A stretch of 64,000 bases of DNA from Blepharisma stoltei (Eukaryota > Ciliophora > Heterotrichea > Heterotrichida > Blepharismidae). The notes under the pieces were generated by a model, which was not told where the DNA came from, searched no databases, and saw nothing but the letters and a program-made list of their open reading frames with translations. The position numbers were made by a program, and so were the translations under genes. Shown piece by piece: positions 26,201 through 37,274 of this stretch (position 1 is the first letter of the stretch; each line of letters opens with the position of its first letter). The stretch covers positions 310,001 to 374,000 of the forward strand of contig CAJZBQ010000048.1 of assembly GCA_914767885.1 (NCBI GenBank), given 5' to 3'.

Positions 26201-29200
26201 GTCGATTCCGAGCTGCAAAACCTTGAAACTCCAGTGAGAACTCTACTGAAAAGTTTAGATAGAGAAGACTTTAGGCTGAAAGCTGCTAGAGAATGCCTCA
26301 CTATTTTGATTTCGTGCATAATAGGTAAATCAGCTGGGCCGCCTTTGAAAACAATTACTGTTGAAAGTTTGCACCCTTATAATGATGGAATGGATGTAGA
26401 TGATGTTATTACCATTCCTGGGGCAAAAGGGCTTAAATTTGTATTTGACCCTCAATGCTATACGGAAGCTGGATGCGATCCTCTGAGGTTCTATGAAAAA
26501 CCTGGGAGGCAAGGTGAGCTTAAATGTCTTTCAGGACAAGGAGAGTCATGCTGGCAGTCATTCGAAGTCCCAGGTGATACTGTATACACTTATTTCCATA
26601 GTGATGGATCTGTCCATTATTGGGGCTACAAATTTGAAGTTATTCCAATTGGCAGTGGCTCGCAAGCTCAAAAGGATGACCTCAAGCCAGATGCTGCGCT
26701 TTGGATGCTTGAAAAGTTTGTAGAAAACGTGAATACAAATGAAGAGTTGAAGATGCTTTATACCCCTCGATTTCTGCAGCCTCTATTTCTGTTTATCCTT
26801 TCATCGCCTGCAGTCGAAGAAAAATCAAGAGCTCTTACTCCCCCCCCTCCGTGAGTGAACAAAACCATTAGAAAAATCGCTATTTTTTGCCAAAAAACCC
26901 ACCCTCCGTGAGTGAACAAAAATTTTTTTAATAGAAAAATTTTTTATGGAAAAAAATTTGATATATATAAATGATAATTAGTATAAATGAAATCTAGAGC
27001 TGATTCTGTTTAATTTTAAACGAATTGCTTTTTTTAAAACATAAATTTTACAAATTAAATTAATATTTGCCTTCCAATTTTTGCGAATTAGGATTTTTTT
27101 GAATTTCGAACAAAAATAATTTTTATAAAATTTATATATAAATTTTTTTTAAAAAAAACAATTAAACCCCCCTCCGTGAGTGAACAAATTTTTTTGTTCA
27201 CTCACGGAGGGGGGGAGTTAGCATTCTTAAGTCTTTTATAAAATATCCTAACCCCACCTTGGAAACCATTATAAAGCTGCTGTTCTCTGAAGCTAATGAG
27301 CTTTATCTTTCAAACAAACTAGAAAAATCCAGTCACCCCTTACTTCAGTCTTCTGTTTCCTTGTTATTCAAAGCTATCGAAGTATTTTATACAGGATCTC
27401 AAGAGACTTGGTTTATTGAGCTAAACGAGCTAGTTTCTGATATGAAAGGCCTTACTGACAAAGACGAGAAATTAGAAATGTTCTTATTTGACACTTTTAA
27501 ATCAAAAATTCCAGCAATTGAGTACTTAAAAGAATCATCACATCCATATAGAAGACAAACACGGTCAGAGTTCATTCAAATCCTGGGTGCTGCCTTTTTA
27601 AATATTGAGTTTGACCCACAAAGCAAAGTAGAAAGCCGAGATTCAATTTTCTTCAGCTTTGACCAAAGGGCAAAAGAACCGGCTGAAAAACTACTTTCTG
27701 TGAGCTCTGAAATTTGCACGTCTGCAGGATGGACAGAAACCCCTAAAGGTCCTGATATTGCTCTCTCTAATAACAACAAAACTGTGACCAGAACAAGTTC
27801 AAATGGCTGGGGATGTGCGATTTTCAATGAAACCTATTCCTCTGGAAAAATTAGAGTTAATCTTCATATAGATCAAGATGGAGATTCTGCTTATTTGTAC
27901 ATCGGCGTTATAAGTGCTGTAGATACTAATTACAATCTCTCTGAGTACATCGGAAGCGATTGTACTAGAGAAACATGGTCCTGGAAAAAATCTGGAGAGT
28001 TCCATAAAAAAGGCTCAATCAGCGCAGGTGTTGAATATGGAGCCAGCGATGTGGTCTCTATGCTTATTGACATTGACTCTCAAGAACTGACTTTTTATAA
28101 GAACGACGAAGAAGTATACAAGTTCACTGGGATTGCTAACGCTGTAGTCCCAGCTGTTTGCTTTGGAGGAAACAATCAGCTTGTTTCAATTGTATCTGTA
28201 GAAAGGGTTGGAGCTGGAGGGCAAGCTACTTCAATTGCTAAGAAAAAGCTTAAAGTGCAAGGAGATCATGTTTATTCTTGGTTCCCGGTAAATGTAGAAT
28301 ATACATTAAAATGGCGACACGTGTAGTTAAGCACAGGTCGCAGCCAGATACCCCCACCCCCCCTTTCACAGATGGCACCCCCACCCCCTTAATATAGCAT
28401 AGATCTATGACAAATGCTAATTTAGAGCAGGCGTAATAAATAAATTATTATTTTAAATATTCAAAATTACTGATTTATACAATATCCACATAACGTAGCA
28501 CAATCGATTAAGGATAGGTGGAATGGGATAAGAATTTCCTATAGCTACTAAGCACACCACATCTGAAAAAATTTATTAACAAGCATAATAATGATCTTTG
28601 GTATTAATAGCAGTATATCCTGCATATATATTTATGAACTTTGTGGAACAATGGCTAAACAGTCCAATTATAGATCGAAAGTAAAACTGACAATAGCAAA
28701 TACTATTTTTATTAGCACTATTGAATCCTGTTACCAATCCAGTCCTGCAATCCTTGTACAATGGGCATCAGATTAGCTTTAATTTATGAATGAATAAATT
28801 TAATGCTAGTTATTGTATTGTGCTTAGCTCATTTAATAATTAATGCTATTATCTATATCTTTGGCATTATATTTATAAATAAATATAAAACACAAATTTA
28901 ATATATTTTCTAATTAATTGTTAATTAAATTAAATTTATTAATTAATCATAAATATTAAAGCAATTTATGGACTTAATTTATCAATATAGTGTTTTAATT
29001 GGATTATATTTAAATTATTCTGCTTATCAATTACTTCTATAGGATAAACCCTTTATTTTTTTGAAGGGGGTGGGGTGCCATCTGTGAAGGGGGGTGGGGT
29101 GCCATTTTTAGGGGGTGGAAAAGGGTGGTGGGGTGTCTGGTTGCCACCTGTGCTTGACCACACGTGCCAACTTTGCCCTCTTGGCGCAGCAGTCCAGACC

Positions 29201-32200
29201 TTATGGCTTCGGCGAACTGAGACGGACTCCGAGCTGAGAATCAAGTGCAGGCTCAAATGTGTGTATACGGGTAGGTTTTGGCTGCTTTCCTGTGGTTGGA
29301 AATTGAGGTGTTCAACAAAGTCCTTTGATCCGAGGACCCATGGGCATTCCTCTACTGAGAAATTGGGGGTTTCAGCCCAGACCACAGGGGAACAGTCTTT
29401 TTCCTGTAGTTATCGAATAAAGGCACTTTGGTACCTGAAAGACTCCAAGGAGCTGATCCATGGAATTAAGCTACTCCAATCGCCCGTAGTAGGGCCGCAG
29501 AAATCCATAAGCCGCCCACTCACGACTGAAACCTCAAAACAAGGAGGAGACAGAAGGTGCCGGGAGGGCACTCGTGAGAGATATAGACCCTCTGGGCTGG
29601 AGTCGAAAAGCGGTAGAACCTCCCATACGGGAGGTCTTTGGTGACTGTGTCACCAATATGGCTAGCGCCTGACTTTTAATAATCCCAATCCTAATCCCAG
29701 TAAATGTAGGATATGGAAAAGACCATACTTGGAAAGACTATAAAGAAACAGCCACGAGATCAGACGATAAAAGAGCTATCACCCAAATAGGAGATGAGCC
29801 TGCAATTTATGATACAACTCCAGAATTTAATGCAGGGAAGCATTATATCGAAACTACCATATGCTCTGATGGAAGAATTGGGCTTGGCTTCGCCTTCAAA
29901 TCTACTGTTGACAATCGAATAGTAGCTCATGAAAGCTCAGTCATCATCTATTCAAATGTAGAAGGGTTCAGAATTGGAGACGTTGTTGGAGCATTTGCCG
30001 ATTTTGATGATGGAAAATTCAAATTCTACAAAAATGGTAAATTCCTTGTCACTAAAAGACCCCCATTCCCAATCACTGAGCAGCTAGAAAACCTCAAATT
30101 TGTAGCTGTGCTCACATCTCCCCAGCAAAGAGTAATGGTTTCAGAAACTCCGAAGCTTCCTACTGATGTTGATAATTTTAATATCAATGTAAACACAGAA
30201 TCATCTTGCTGGGGCTACAAATTTAAAGTGAGTCCTGAATTCAGAGGAAGAAGCAAAAAATTGATTGAGTCATTTTTAGAATTTGCAGCAGATGATGTGA
30301 AAACTGAGTGGAATGACGTGTATTGTCCTAAATATAAGCGTCTATTTAAGACAGGAGCAGCTGAACAGCTGATTATTTATTTAGACGAAATGACACAATC
30401 TAAAGGAAAAGATGTAATGGCTCTGACAAATGAAGAAATCGACCCTTCAGAAGGGGAATTAATCTATTACCCAGAGCTTGAAAAGGTAAGCAAAGATGAT
30501 ATGAGGGGCCTTTATCAGATTTTACTTAATTTCAATAAAAGAGTTCAAGAATCACTATATCTGTTCAATTTGCATATAGAATCTTATCAATCAATGACTG
30601 AGCTGCAAAGGGTTTTCGCTGGATCGAGATGCTATGTATTTTTCAAAATCAAGAATGGACTATTAAAAGATTGCTTAGCAAAGACTAATTCAGATACAAG
30701 AGGAGACATAACAATTGATAGACCAAAAGCAGCTAGACATAGAGACAGAGGAGATGTTGATACAGCTGGACAATTCTCTGTATTTGGACAAATTTATAGA
30801 GCACTTATAAATAGAACTAATAGAGAATATAGAAATGCTGAAAGAGTTTATACAGTGAAGTATAGAGGAGAAGCTTCAATCGATGCTGGTGGTCCTTATA
30901 ATGAAACCATGAGCAATATGTGTAATGAGCTTCAATCTTCATATTTAAGGCTACTAGTCCCATGTCCAAATAATGTCCACAATATCGGAGAAAACCGAGA
31001 ATCTTGGATTATTAACCCAGCTGCTGATACTCCACAGGATTTAGAGCTCTTCAATTTCCTTGGGAAACTTATGGGCTGTGCCATCAGAACTCAAAACAAC
31101 CTTAACCTTTCTCTTCCCCCTCTCTTCTGGAAACGCCTATTTATGGATCCGCTTACAATAAGAGACTTAAGAGGCTCGGACGTCTGTATTGTGCAAATTC
31201 TTGAAATTTTAAGAAACCCAGCGGACAATCAATTAACCCCTGAAAATTTTGCTTATCCCTCTATCCTTAATCAAAAAATTCATTTGGAATTAATCCCATC
31301 CTTGATTGAACAATTTTCATAGACTAAAAACTTTTATATAAAAATCATATAATATATATAAATTGTATATAAATAATTAAAAAAATAAAATCATATATAT
31401 ATAAATTGTTTTCCAGAATGCTTTTCAAACTTTGTGAAGGATTGAGTTATGCTTATGATGAGAAATTTACCACAAAGGATTCAAGTGGCAGAGAGGTTGA
31501 GCTAATTCCAGATGGAAAAGAGAAGCAAGTTACTTACCATAACGCTGGAGAGTATGCAGATTTAATTGAAAAATATCGGCTTAATGAAAATCCTAAAGCT
31601 TATGAAGCCATTCGAGATGGAATAAGTGCAGTTGTTCCTATTGATTACTTAAATTTATTCAGCTGGAAACAAATTGAAATTTTGGTTTGTGGTGCTGCAA
31701 ATATTGACATCGAAATCCTAAAAGCAAATACTGACTACGAAGGATGCACAGCGACTGATCCTCATATCTTGCTGTTTTGGGAGTCTCTCACAGAGATGAT
31801 ATAGTAATTGCCCGAGGATGGCGCTATCTTGCGCCATCCTCGAGCAATTCAAAAATGGCCCCACACCGGGAATTAAACCCACGTGTGGGGCCATTTTTTG
31901 TAGTGGAGAACATCGACTTCCACGCACCAAAAATGGATTCGATTCCCGGTGTGGGGCCCATTTTTTAAATTGCCCGAGGATGGCGCAAGATAGCGCCATC
32001 CTCAGGCAATTACAATACCTAAAGAGCGAACTCTATTTTTAAAGTTTGTGTGGGGAAGATCAAAATTGCCATCAGGAAGAGACTGGAAGCATATGAAAAT
32101 AACAAGATATAACCCTCCAGGCCAAGTCAATAACTATCTCCCTATTTCTCACACTTGTTTCTTTACAATTGACTTGCCTCCATATACTAACAAAGAAACA

Positions 32201-32290
32201 ATGAAATCAAAATTGCTTTATGCAGTCACTCATTGCACAGATATTGATTTAGACGGCACCGCTAGCGGTGGCTGGGAAGAAGAAGATTAA
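17261..32290 (+). CDS. giant HECT E3 ubiquitin ligase with SPRY domains
   Basis: Seven insertions removed (19020-19308, 19826-20100, 23543-23635, 26836-27218, 28284-29695, 31320-31399, 31800-32015) leave ~4,093 codons in a single frame. The N-terminus is MGNSSS (possible myristoylation). Order: SPRY 1 (~296-446); a beta-rich module with FDPQC and FHSDGSVNYWGWK motifs (~835-935); a UBA-like helix bundle (LLGLSDEEAEEAL, ~2470-2510); a second module (FHSDGSVHYWGYKFEV, ~2820-2910); SPRY 2 (~3130-3300); a SPRY-like segment (~3340-3470); HECT domain (~3690 to end). The catalytic Cys is TGT at 32156-32158 in ISHTCFFTIDLPPY, as in the family SHTCF motif. It transfers ubiquitin from E2 to substrates; substrates are unknown. 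Several TGA codons encode Trp (for example FSAWSDINFS). Size and plan recall HERC/HECTD-type giant ligases. Confidence 0.88.
19020..19308 (+). mobile_element. decayed M1-like IES in HECT gene
   Basis: 289 bp between TA at 19020 and TA at 19309. The left end has AGCAAAACCATTAGGAA and a second AGCGAGCAAAAAAC, decayed versions of the two M1 direct motifs; the right end has GTTAGTAAACAAAA. Removal gives GLDLAIKRSVRN and corrects the +1 frame difference between flanks. Confidence 0.7.
19826..20100 (+). mobile_element. M1-family IES in HECT gene
   Basis: 275 bp from TTA-CTCCCC to GGGGATGAGTTTA. The AT-rich body matches other M1 copies (TGATATATAAGTGATAATTA) and the right end keeps the hairpin (TTTGTTTGCTCACGGAGGGG). 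Removal joins EIDRIL to KQILSLHPDG and corrects the frame. Confidence 0.85.
23543..23635. mobile_element. short IES in HECT gene
   Basis: 93 bp between TA at 23543 and TA at 23636, containing several stop codons. Removal gives RILRYIIPTQHSPK. No repeat family was recognised. Confidence 0.7.
26836..27218 (+). mobile_element. full-length M1-family IES in HECT gene
   Basis: 383 bp with intact ends TTA-CTCCCCCCCC and GGGGGGGAG-TTA, two direct CTCCGTGAGTGAACAAAA motifs at the left and a perfect hairpin of the same motif at the right. Removal gives SRALSILKSFIKYP and fixes a frame difference of 2. Confidence 0.92.
28303..29695 (+). mobile_element. retroposon-like insertion B in HECT gene, carrying a nested TIR element
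   Basis: Flanked by a 19-bp direct repeat with two mismatches (CCCGGTAAATGTAGAATAT at 28284, CCCAGTAAATGTAGGATAT at 29696). The head TTAAAATGGCGACACGTG and several interior blocks (CTCTTGGCGCAGCAGT, CTCCAATCGCCCGTAG, GGAGTCGAAAAGCGGTAGAA) are shared with insertion A at 63141. The TGGCGCAGCAGT block resembles a pol III A-box (weak). Removing insert plus one repeat (1,412 bp) rejoins WFPVNV to GYGKDHTWKD in frame. Confidence 0.82.
28324..29160. mobile_element. TIR element nested inside retroposon B
   Basis: 837 bp. The right terminus CCTGTGCTTGACCA pairs with a diverged left terminus TAGTTAAGCACAGG. It is flanked by CACGTG on both sides (6-7 bp duplication). Deleting it makes retroposon B collinear with retroposon A (GACACGTGCCA). 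Subterminal regions carry C-rich/G-rich blocks with GGCACCCCCACCCC and its complement. The interior is AT-rich without an ORF. Same family as 37360-39075. Confidence 0.8.
31320..31399. mobile_element. short IES in HECT domain
   Basis: 80 bp of nearly pure A+T between TA at 31320 and TA near 31400. Exact ends are ambiguous because of a TA run. Removal gives LIEQFSYKLFSRM in the HECT domain and restores frame. Confidence 0.75.
31800..32015. mobile_element. double-palindromic foldback IES next to HECT active site
   Basis: 216 bp, TA-bounded. Arms are inverted repeats, and each arm folds into two hairpins (GCCCGAGGATGGCGC with its complement; AAAATGGCCCCACAC with its complement), the same plan as 7995-8223. 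Removal gives LTEMIPKERTLFLKFVWG, the expected HECT sequence about 45 residues before the catalytic Cys. Confidence 0.9.
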
Positions 32291-32359
32291 TAACCTTAAA
32301 AAATAAATAAAAACTTACAAGGAATTAATTTGAATTATTTAAATTAATATATTCCTATA

Positions 32360-35300
32360 ATGGACGAAGATTTATCAATTTCTAGGATCCACAAAGAAGA
32401 CAGCACAGGAAGTTTATCAGATGACGATCTTTTTTTTGAAGAAGACGCCGAAAAAGAAAGCCCCACTGAAACTTCAACTGACGCAAAATCCGCGCTCGGC
32501 GACAAGATGATTTCCATGAACTTACTGGACTACCGCAAATTATCCAACATCAAACGTGACTTTATGCTACGAGAGGAAGGTCTTTTGAAATCAGAATTTA
32601 TTTCAATCATGCTACACCACATTCCAGAAATCAAGGACAAAGTCAGCCTCGTCAATTCATTGAATGATCTTTTTGCTGAAATTGATGTAAATGATGACAA
32701 GCATCTGGAATGAGACGAGTTTTCGAATTATATTATAGAGATAGGGCTTGTTAAAAAAGACCATGGGTTTGTTGATATCATAAAAAATTATAAGCAAGCT
32801 GAATGAAGAGATTCAGTTAAGCATGACAATGACATTGAGTATATTCATTATATTCCACCGTTGAAGCAGCTGCTGGTTATGGAAAGAGATAATAAGAAAT
32901 TTAAAGTTTACAATATGAAAACAGGAAAATTTGAAAGAGAAGTAAGAGGGCATCAAGGAGCTGTTATTGGAGCACATTATTTGTCTGAGTATTCGACAGT
33001 TGCGACATCAAGTAATGATTTATCTATTATGCTTTGGGATGAGACGAGCTATTCATTAAATCATAAAATTGATAGCCCAATTATCCCAATTACATTGGCA
33101 AATTATGATAGGAATCTTTATGCAGGTGGGCCTGAAGGAATGATTTATTATTGAAATTTGTACGATGTGTTTGAAAGAGAGAACAGAGAAAATTATATGC
33201 AATATCCCAAACCAAAAGAGTTTCATCACACAAATGCTGTAACAACTATGCTGCCAATTCCAGGGTTAAATATTTTAGCAACAGGAGATCTTGATGGGAA
33301 GCTGCTATTATGAGACATCCCAAGTCATCAACCTAACAGAAAAATGAAAGAGTTATCTAAAGGAATTTACTCACTTGACTGGAGCGCTGACGTTGGATGC
33401 TTATTTTCCGCAGGTCTCGAGAGATCTGCATATGTATGAAATCCATACGTAAATAAATGAATTTACAAATTGTCAGGACACATTCACAGTTTAGTCGGTG
33501 TCAAATGTATACCAAATTCTCACCAATTGATTACCGCTGACATTTCTGGTATGTTTAAAGTTTGGGATATTAGGACTTTTAACTGCATGCAAAGCTTCAA
33601 CGCTCCTGTTGCTGAGTTGAACTGTTTCACAGTTTCTTTCCCCGAAAAGAAAATAATTGCTGGGTCAAAAAAAGTTCTTCAATATGCATATGAGGAGCCA
33701 AAGGACCAAAATAAAGTCGATGAAACAATTGCAATTTGCTGCTATTATAACCCTCAATATCATACTTTTATTACAGCTCATTCAGGCTGTGTTAAAGTGT
33801 GAAACGCAGCAACCGGACGACTTTCCAGAGTTTTCAGAGATTTGACTCCAGGAGACATCACGGCTCTAATTATGGATGATAAGTATAGAAAAATGTATAT
33901 AGGAGATTCTCAAGGACATGTGTACACTTTTAAAATTAAAAATGGAGCAAGAATTAAAGAATTTAAACAGCATACTGGAGAAGTTACAAATCTGTTGTTT
34001 TGGCCTGAATATAAAATATCTCAGTTTTAGATAAATGCTAGCATATCAATTGACTATATAATCGTATTTACTTATATAATAGAGCATTTTGATATTAATA
34101 TACTGTTCATGCTAAACATAAAGGCCTATTTAATATCAACTTCATGGGATTGCAGAGTAAGAGTTCATGATGACTCCAAAAGTGATGACCTTGGCATTCT
34201 GAGATTTGACAAAATTAAGCATAACGATATAGTCAATTCTGTAGATTTAAAGCAAAAAAGCAGACTAATTGGATCTTGCAGCGATGATGGGTCTATTTTA
34301 TTGACAAATTTAAGGACTTTAAGACAAGAATCAGAACTTACAGGGCATGATGCAGAAATAAAAAACCTCAAGTTTTTGAATCCTCATAATTGCTTAGTTG
34401 CCTGTGATTTATCAGGCAATCTTTATTTCTGGGCAATTTCTCCAAGCAACGTTAAAAATACTTTGCTTGTGAAAACTCAAAATACTGTTGAAAACGAAAT
34501 GGGAGGCACAGATTCATCTCCTATTCAAGCCTTAGCATGATCTCAAAATCTTCAAACCTTATTCACTGGAGATGATTCAGGCAACTTACGGCAGTGAAAA
34601 TTAGATTCCCTATTAAACAAACTGGCCAGTTTAGGCTCCAAGCATGAAAAAGCAAAAAGCGGCTCAAACGAATGCCCTGATTCCACAACATTTTATATGA
34701 CTGCAATAGCTCTGGGTGTCGACAAAATGTCAAAAATAAATAGCAGCGATATTGCTTTGAAGACTGAATGAAAAGCACACGATGAATCCATCCTAAGCCT
34801 AAGTCTGGTAGAAGATATTTCTATCATAATTACTTGTTCATTTGACTGTAGAGTTCATATATGGAATTATTCTGGAACTCGCTTAGGTACTCTGATTGTG
34901 GGAGGCGACCCAAGTTGAGATGTGAAAATTGATACAATTCCTAAAATAGAAACCGCCAGAAAAGAAGCGATTTCTCTTTTGGAAGAGTCTCAAAATCAGA
35001 CTTATGAAGAAGTCATTAGCCAAATGAATCCAACTGGTAAAGAAATTTCTGATTCAGATGAAAGCTCTGAGGAATTTCAAACTATGACAGATTCGAAGAA
35101 AAAGGGAAGCCCTAGCAATATATCGCTTCCTTCTATTAAGAAAAGATCAGAAGCGCTTACTCCCCCCCCCCCCTCCGTGAGCGAACAAAACCATTAGAAA
35201 AATCGCCATTTTTTTGACCAAAAACCCACCCTCCGTGAGTGAACAAAAATTTTTTTAATAGAAAAAATTTTAATGGAAAAAAATTTTGATATATAAGTAA

Positions 35301-35729
35301 GATATAATTAGTATAATGAAATCTAGAGCTAATTCTGTTTAATTTTAAACAAATTGCGTTTTAAAACATAAATTTTGCAAATTAATTAATATTTGCTTCC
35401 CAATTTTTGCAAATTAGGATTTTTTTAAATTTCGAAAAAAATATTTTTTATAAAATTTATATATAAATTTTTTTTTAAAAAAAAAAAATAACCCCCCTCC
35501 GTGAGCGAACAAAATTTTTTTTTGTTCGCTCACGGAGGGGGGGGGGGGAGTTAGAAGACTGGATTCAAGCTCAATGAGGCAATCTCCAATGAAGTCTGCT
35601 AAAGTATCTTCAAAAAACGTTAATAAATCATTTTCAGTTGGGCAGAAGCCTGAAACAGTGAGAGCGAAACCATTTCAAACAAAAAGAGATCTTTCTCAGT
35701 CAGGGAGACGAGTTTTGTCAAAGAAATAA
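32360..35729 (+). CDS. EF-hand / WD40-repeat protein
   Basis: 952 residues after removal of two IESs (34010-34126, 35158-35551). An acidic N-terminus is followed by an EF-hand (DVNDDKHLEWDEF, Trp = TGA) and then many WD40 blades spanning most of the protein. Many blade-end Trp residues are TGA (LLLWDIPSH, YVWNPYVNKW, VKVWNAATG, LRQWKLDS). The C-terminal ~100 residues are Ser/Lys-rich and disordered. EF-hand plus WD40 proteins of this length are common in ciliates and related to cilia-associated WD proteins; an axonemal role is inference only. It starts 70 bp after the HECT stop. Confidence 0.85.
34010..34126. mobile_element. short IES in WD40 gene
   Basis: 117 bp between TA at 34010 and TA at 34127. 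Removal joins LLFWPEY to LISTSWDCRVRVHDD inside a blade and eliminates a TAG. No inverted repeat was found. Confidence 0.78.
35158..35551 (+). mobile_element. M1-family IES in WD40 gene
   Basis: 394 bp, TTA-bounded, with intact C11/G-run termini and the four-motif plan (here CTCCGTGAGCGAACAAAA). Removal gives RSEALRRLDSSSMRQ and corrects a frame difference of 1, extending the protein by ~59 residues to TAA at 35727. Confidence 0.9.
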
Positions 35730-35972
35730 ATATTTAAACAATTGCTAATTTATTTAAATTTTGCTGACTATTTATAATATTATCATTTTATAATTTAAAT
35801 AAAATTTTTGATAAATGATTTGAAAAAAATTCCTTATTTTCATTATTGCGACATCCAATCCTTATATTTTAATTGGATATTATTATGATTTAATCGACAT
35901 AAAGCATATCAATTATGCAAATCAATGAAATAAACTATTAAATCACCTGCATTTAAGTTAAAGAATATATAA

Positions 35973-36563
35973 ATGTCAGAAGCTCCAGATACAATCTTAT
36001 CAAGTATTCTTCGTAAACGATCATCTCACTGACCCTACTTAAAGCGTTGGCATTCAAGAGTATTCGTATTAGATGATAATTTCCTGTCTTACTATCACCC
36101 TGACAATCTAGAAAAACCAAAACAAAAAATTCCAAGAGACATGATCATTATGGTGCGAGCCAGTCCAAAAGATCCCACAGAATTTGAAGTCTACCTAGAG
36201 CAGCGAAAAATCAGATTAAGAGCTGAAGATAGACTTGAAAAAGTCGCCTGAATTTCTGCGCTGAAGCCATCAAAAAAGTACTCAGAGTTGCATCCTCCTC
36301 CTTTGAAGCATAATTCGGTTCGATTAGAAGATTTCGTATGCAGTCTTGCCACAAAACAATATTCATTCATGAAAGACATTTTAGTGGCAAGGTACATGAA
36401 ATTGCTCACCAAAGGATTTCAATTATTTATATCAGGAGTTGCACACAAGAAAAGCGTGGAGCTTAATAGCACTCAAAGAGTCAGGGAAGCTGCGCTTTTA
36501 AGGATTTTAGAAAATTACAATGTCCGATTAAAACAGCTTGTATTTAGAAAGCTAGAAACCTAA
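35973..36563 (+). CDS. PH-domain protein
   Basis: 196 residues. A PH domain occupies residues ~8-100: ILRKRSSHWPYLKRWHSRVFVLDD at its start and LEKVAWISALKPSKK as its C-terminal helix; both the first Trp and the helix Trp, the hallmark residue of the fold, are TGA. A helical tail follows with no recognised domain. It probably binds phosphoinositides or a protein partner at membranes. The gene starts ~240 bp after the WD40 stop and has no insertion. Confidence 0.85.
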
Positions 36564-36607
36564 TGTATTTATATTCTTGTGAATGATTATAATAATAAAA
36601 TTAAATA

Positions 36608-37027
36608 ATGTATTATCTCCCATACATAGTGCTACCACCTGTTCCTCCTCCGCCCCCACCAGATCCTCCATCACCTCCTAGAGAGATTCATATTGATCCT
36701 GTTCTGGATACCCCTGAAGAAATCGCAAAATGAATTGCATCGAGGAAGCGAAATTTTCCATCAAAAAAGAATGTGATAAAGAAAGAGATGAAAGAAAAAG
36801 AAAAGGAGGAAAGGGGAGATTTAAGCAAATTTGAGCTGAGGATGAGGAAAAGATTAGCGCTAATTAGAAAAATAAATAAAAGAGAAGAAGAGAGGCAAGG
36901 TCAAAATCCTTTTCTTAAATATATGTCTTTGAGAAAAAAATTGCTGAACAACCAGATTTTGACTGAGCAAAGGCTACTGCTGCAATGCATCAGATATTGC
37001 GTAAAACATAATTTTTTACAAGAATAA
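36608..37027 (+). CDS. NUFIP1-like conserved-region protein
   Basis: 139 residues. A proline-rich N-terminus (PPVPPPPPPDPPSPP) precedes EEIAKWIASRKRNFPSKKN (Trp = TGA), which matches the core of the NUFIP1/Rsa1 conserved region, W-x2-x-R-(R/K)-x-(N/F)-(F/Y)-P. Then come charged KEKEKEE helices. Family members assemble box C/D snoRNPs by bridging Snu13/15.5K and the R2TP complex in the nucleus. It is shorter than animal NUFIP1 and lacks a visible zinc finger. It lies only 45 bp after the PH gene. Confidence 0.65.
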
Positions 37028-37274
37028 TTCATAGTGAAAATAATCCATAAATTTTTTATATATAAATTCTATCAAGTTATGAAAGGTATCAACATAGTCA
37101 GGGTGGCTATATAGACCATATTCTTCCAAAATTATTTAATTTTTGTTTTAATTTCAATACAAAATTATATTTTTCATAGCCTATTAAAATAAGGAATTAA
37201 TAATGCTATTTAAAGACATTTCTTATTTGAATTCCAATTCTAGAATTTCCATGAGTTTATTATCAAAAATTTAT

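Noticed and set aside
29053-29644. Open frames of 110-189 codons in retroposon B
   Set aside because: Composition follows the GC-rich noncoding element, runs across the nested-element boundary, and is not preserved in copy A.
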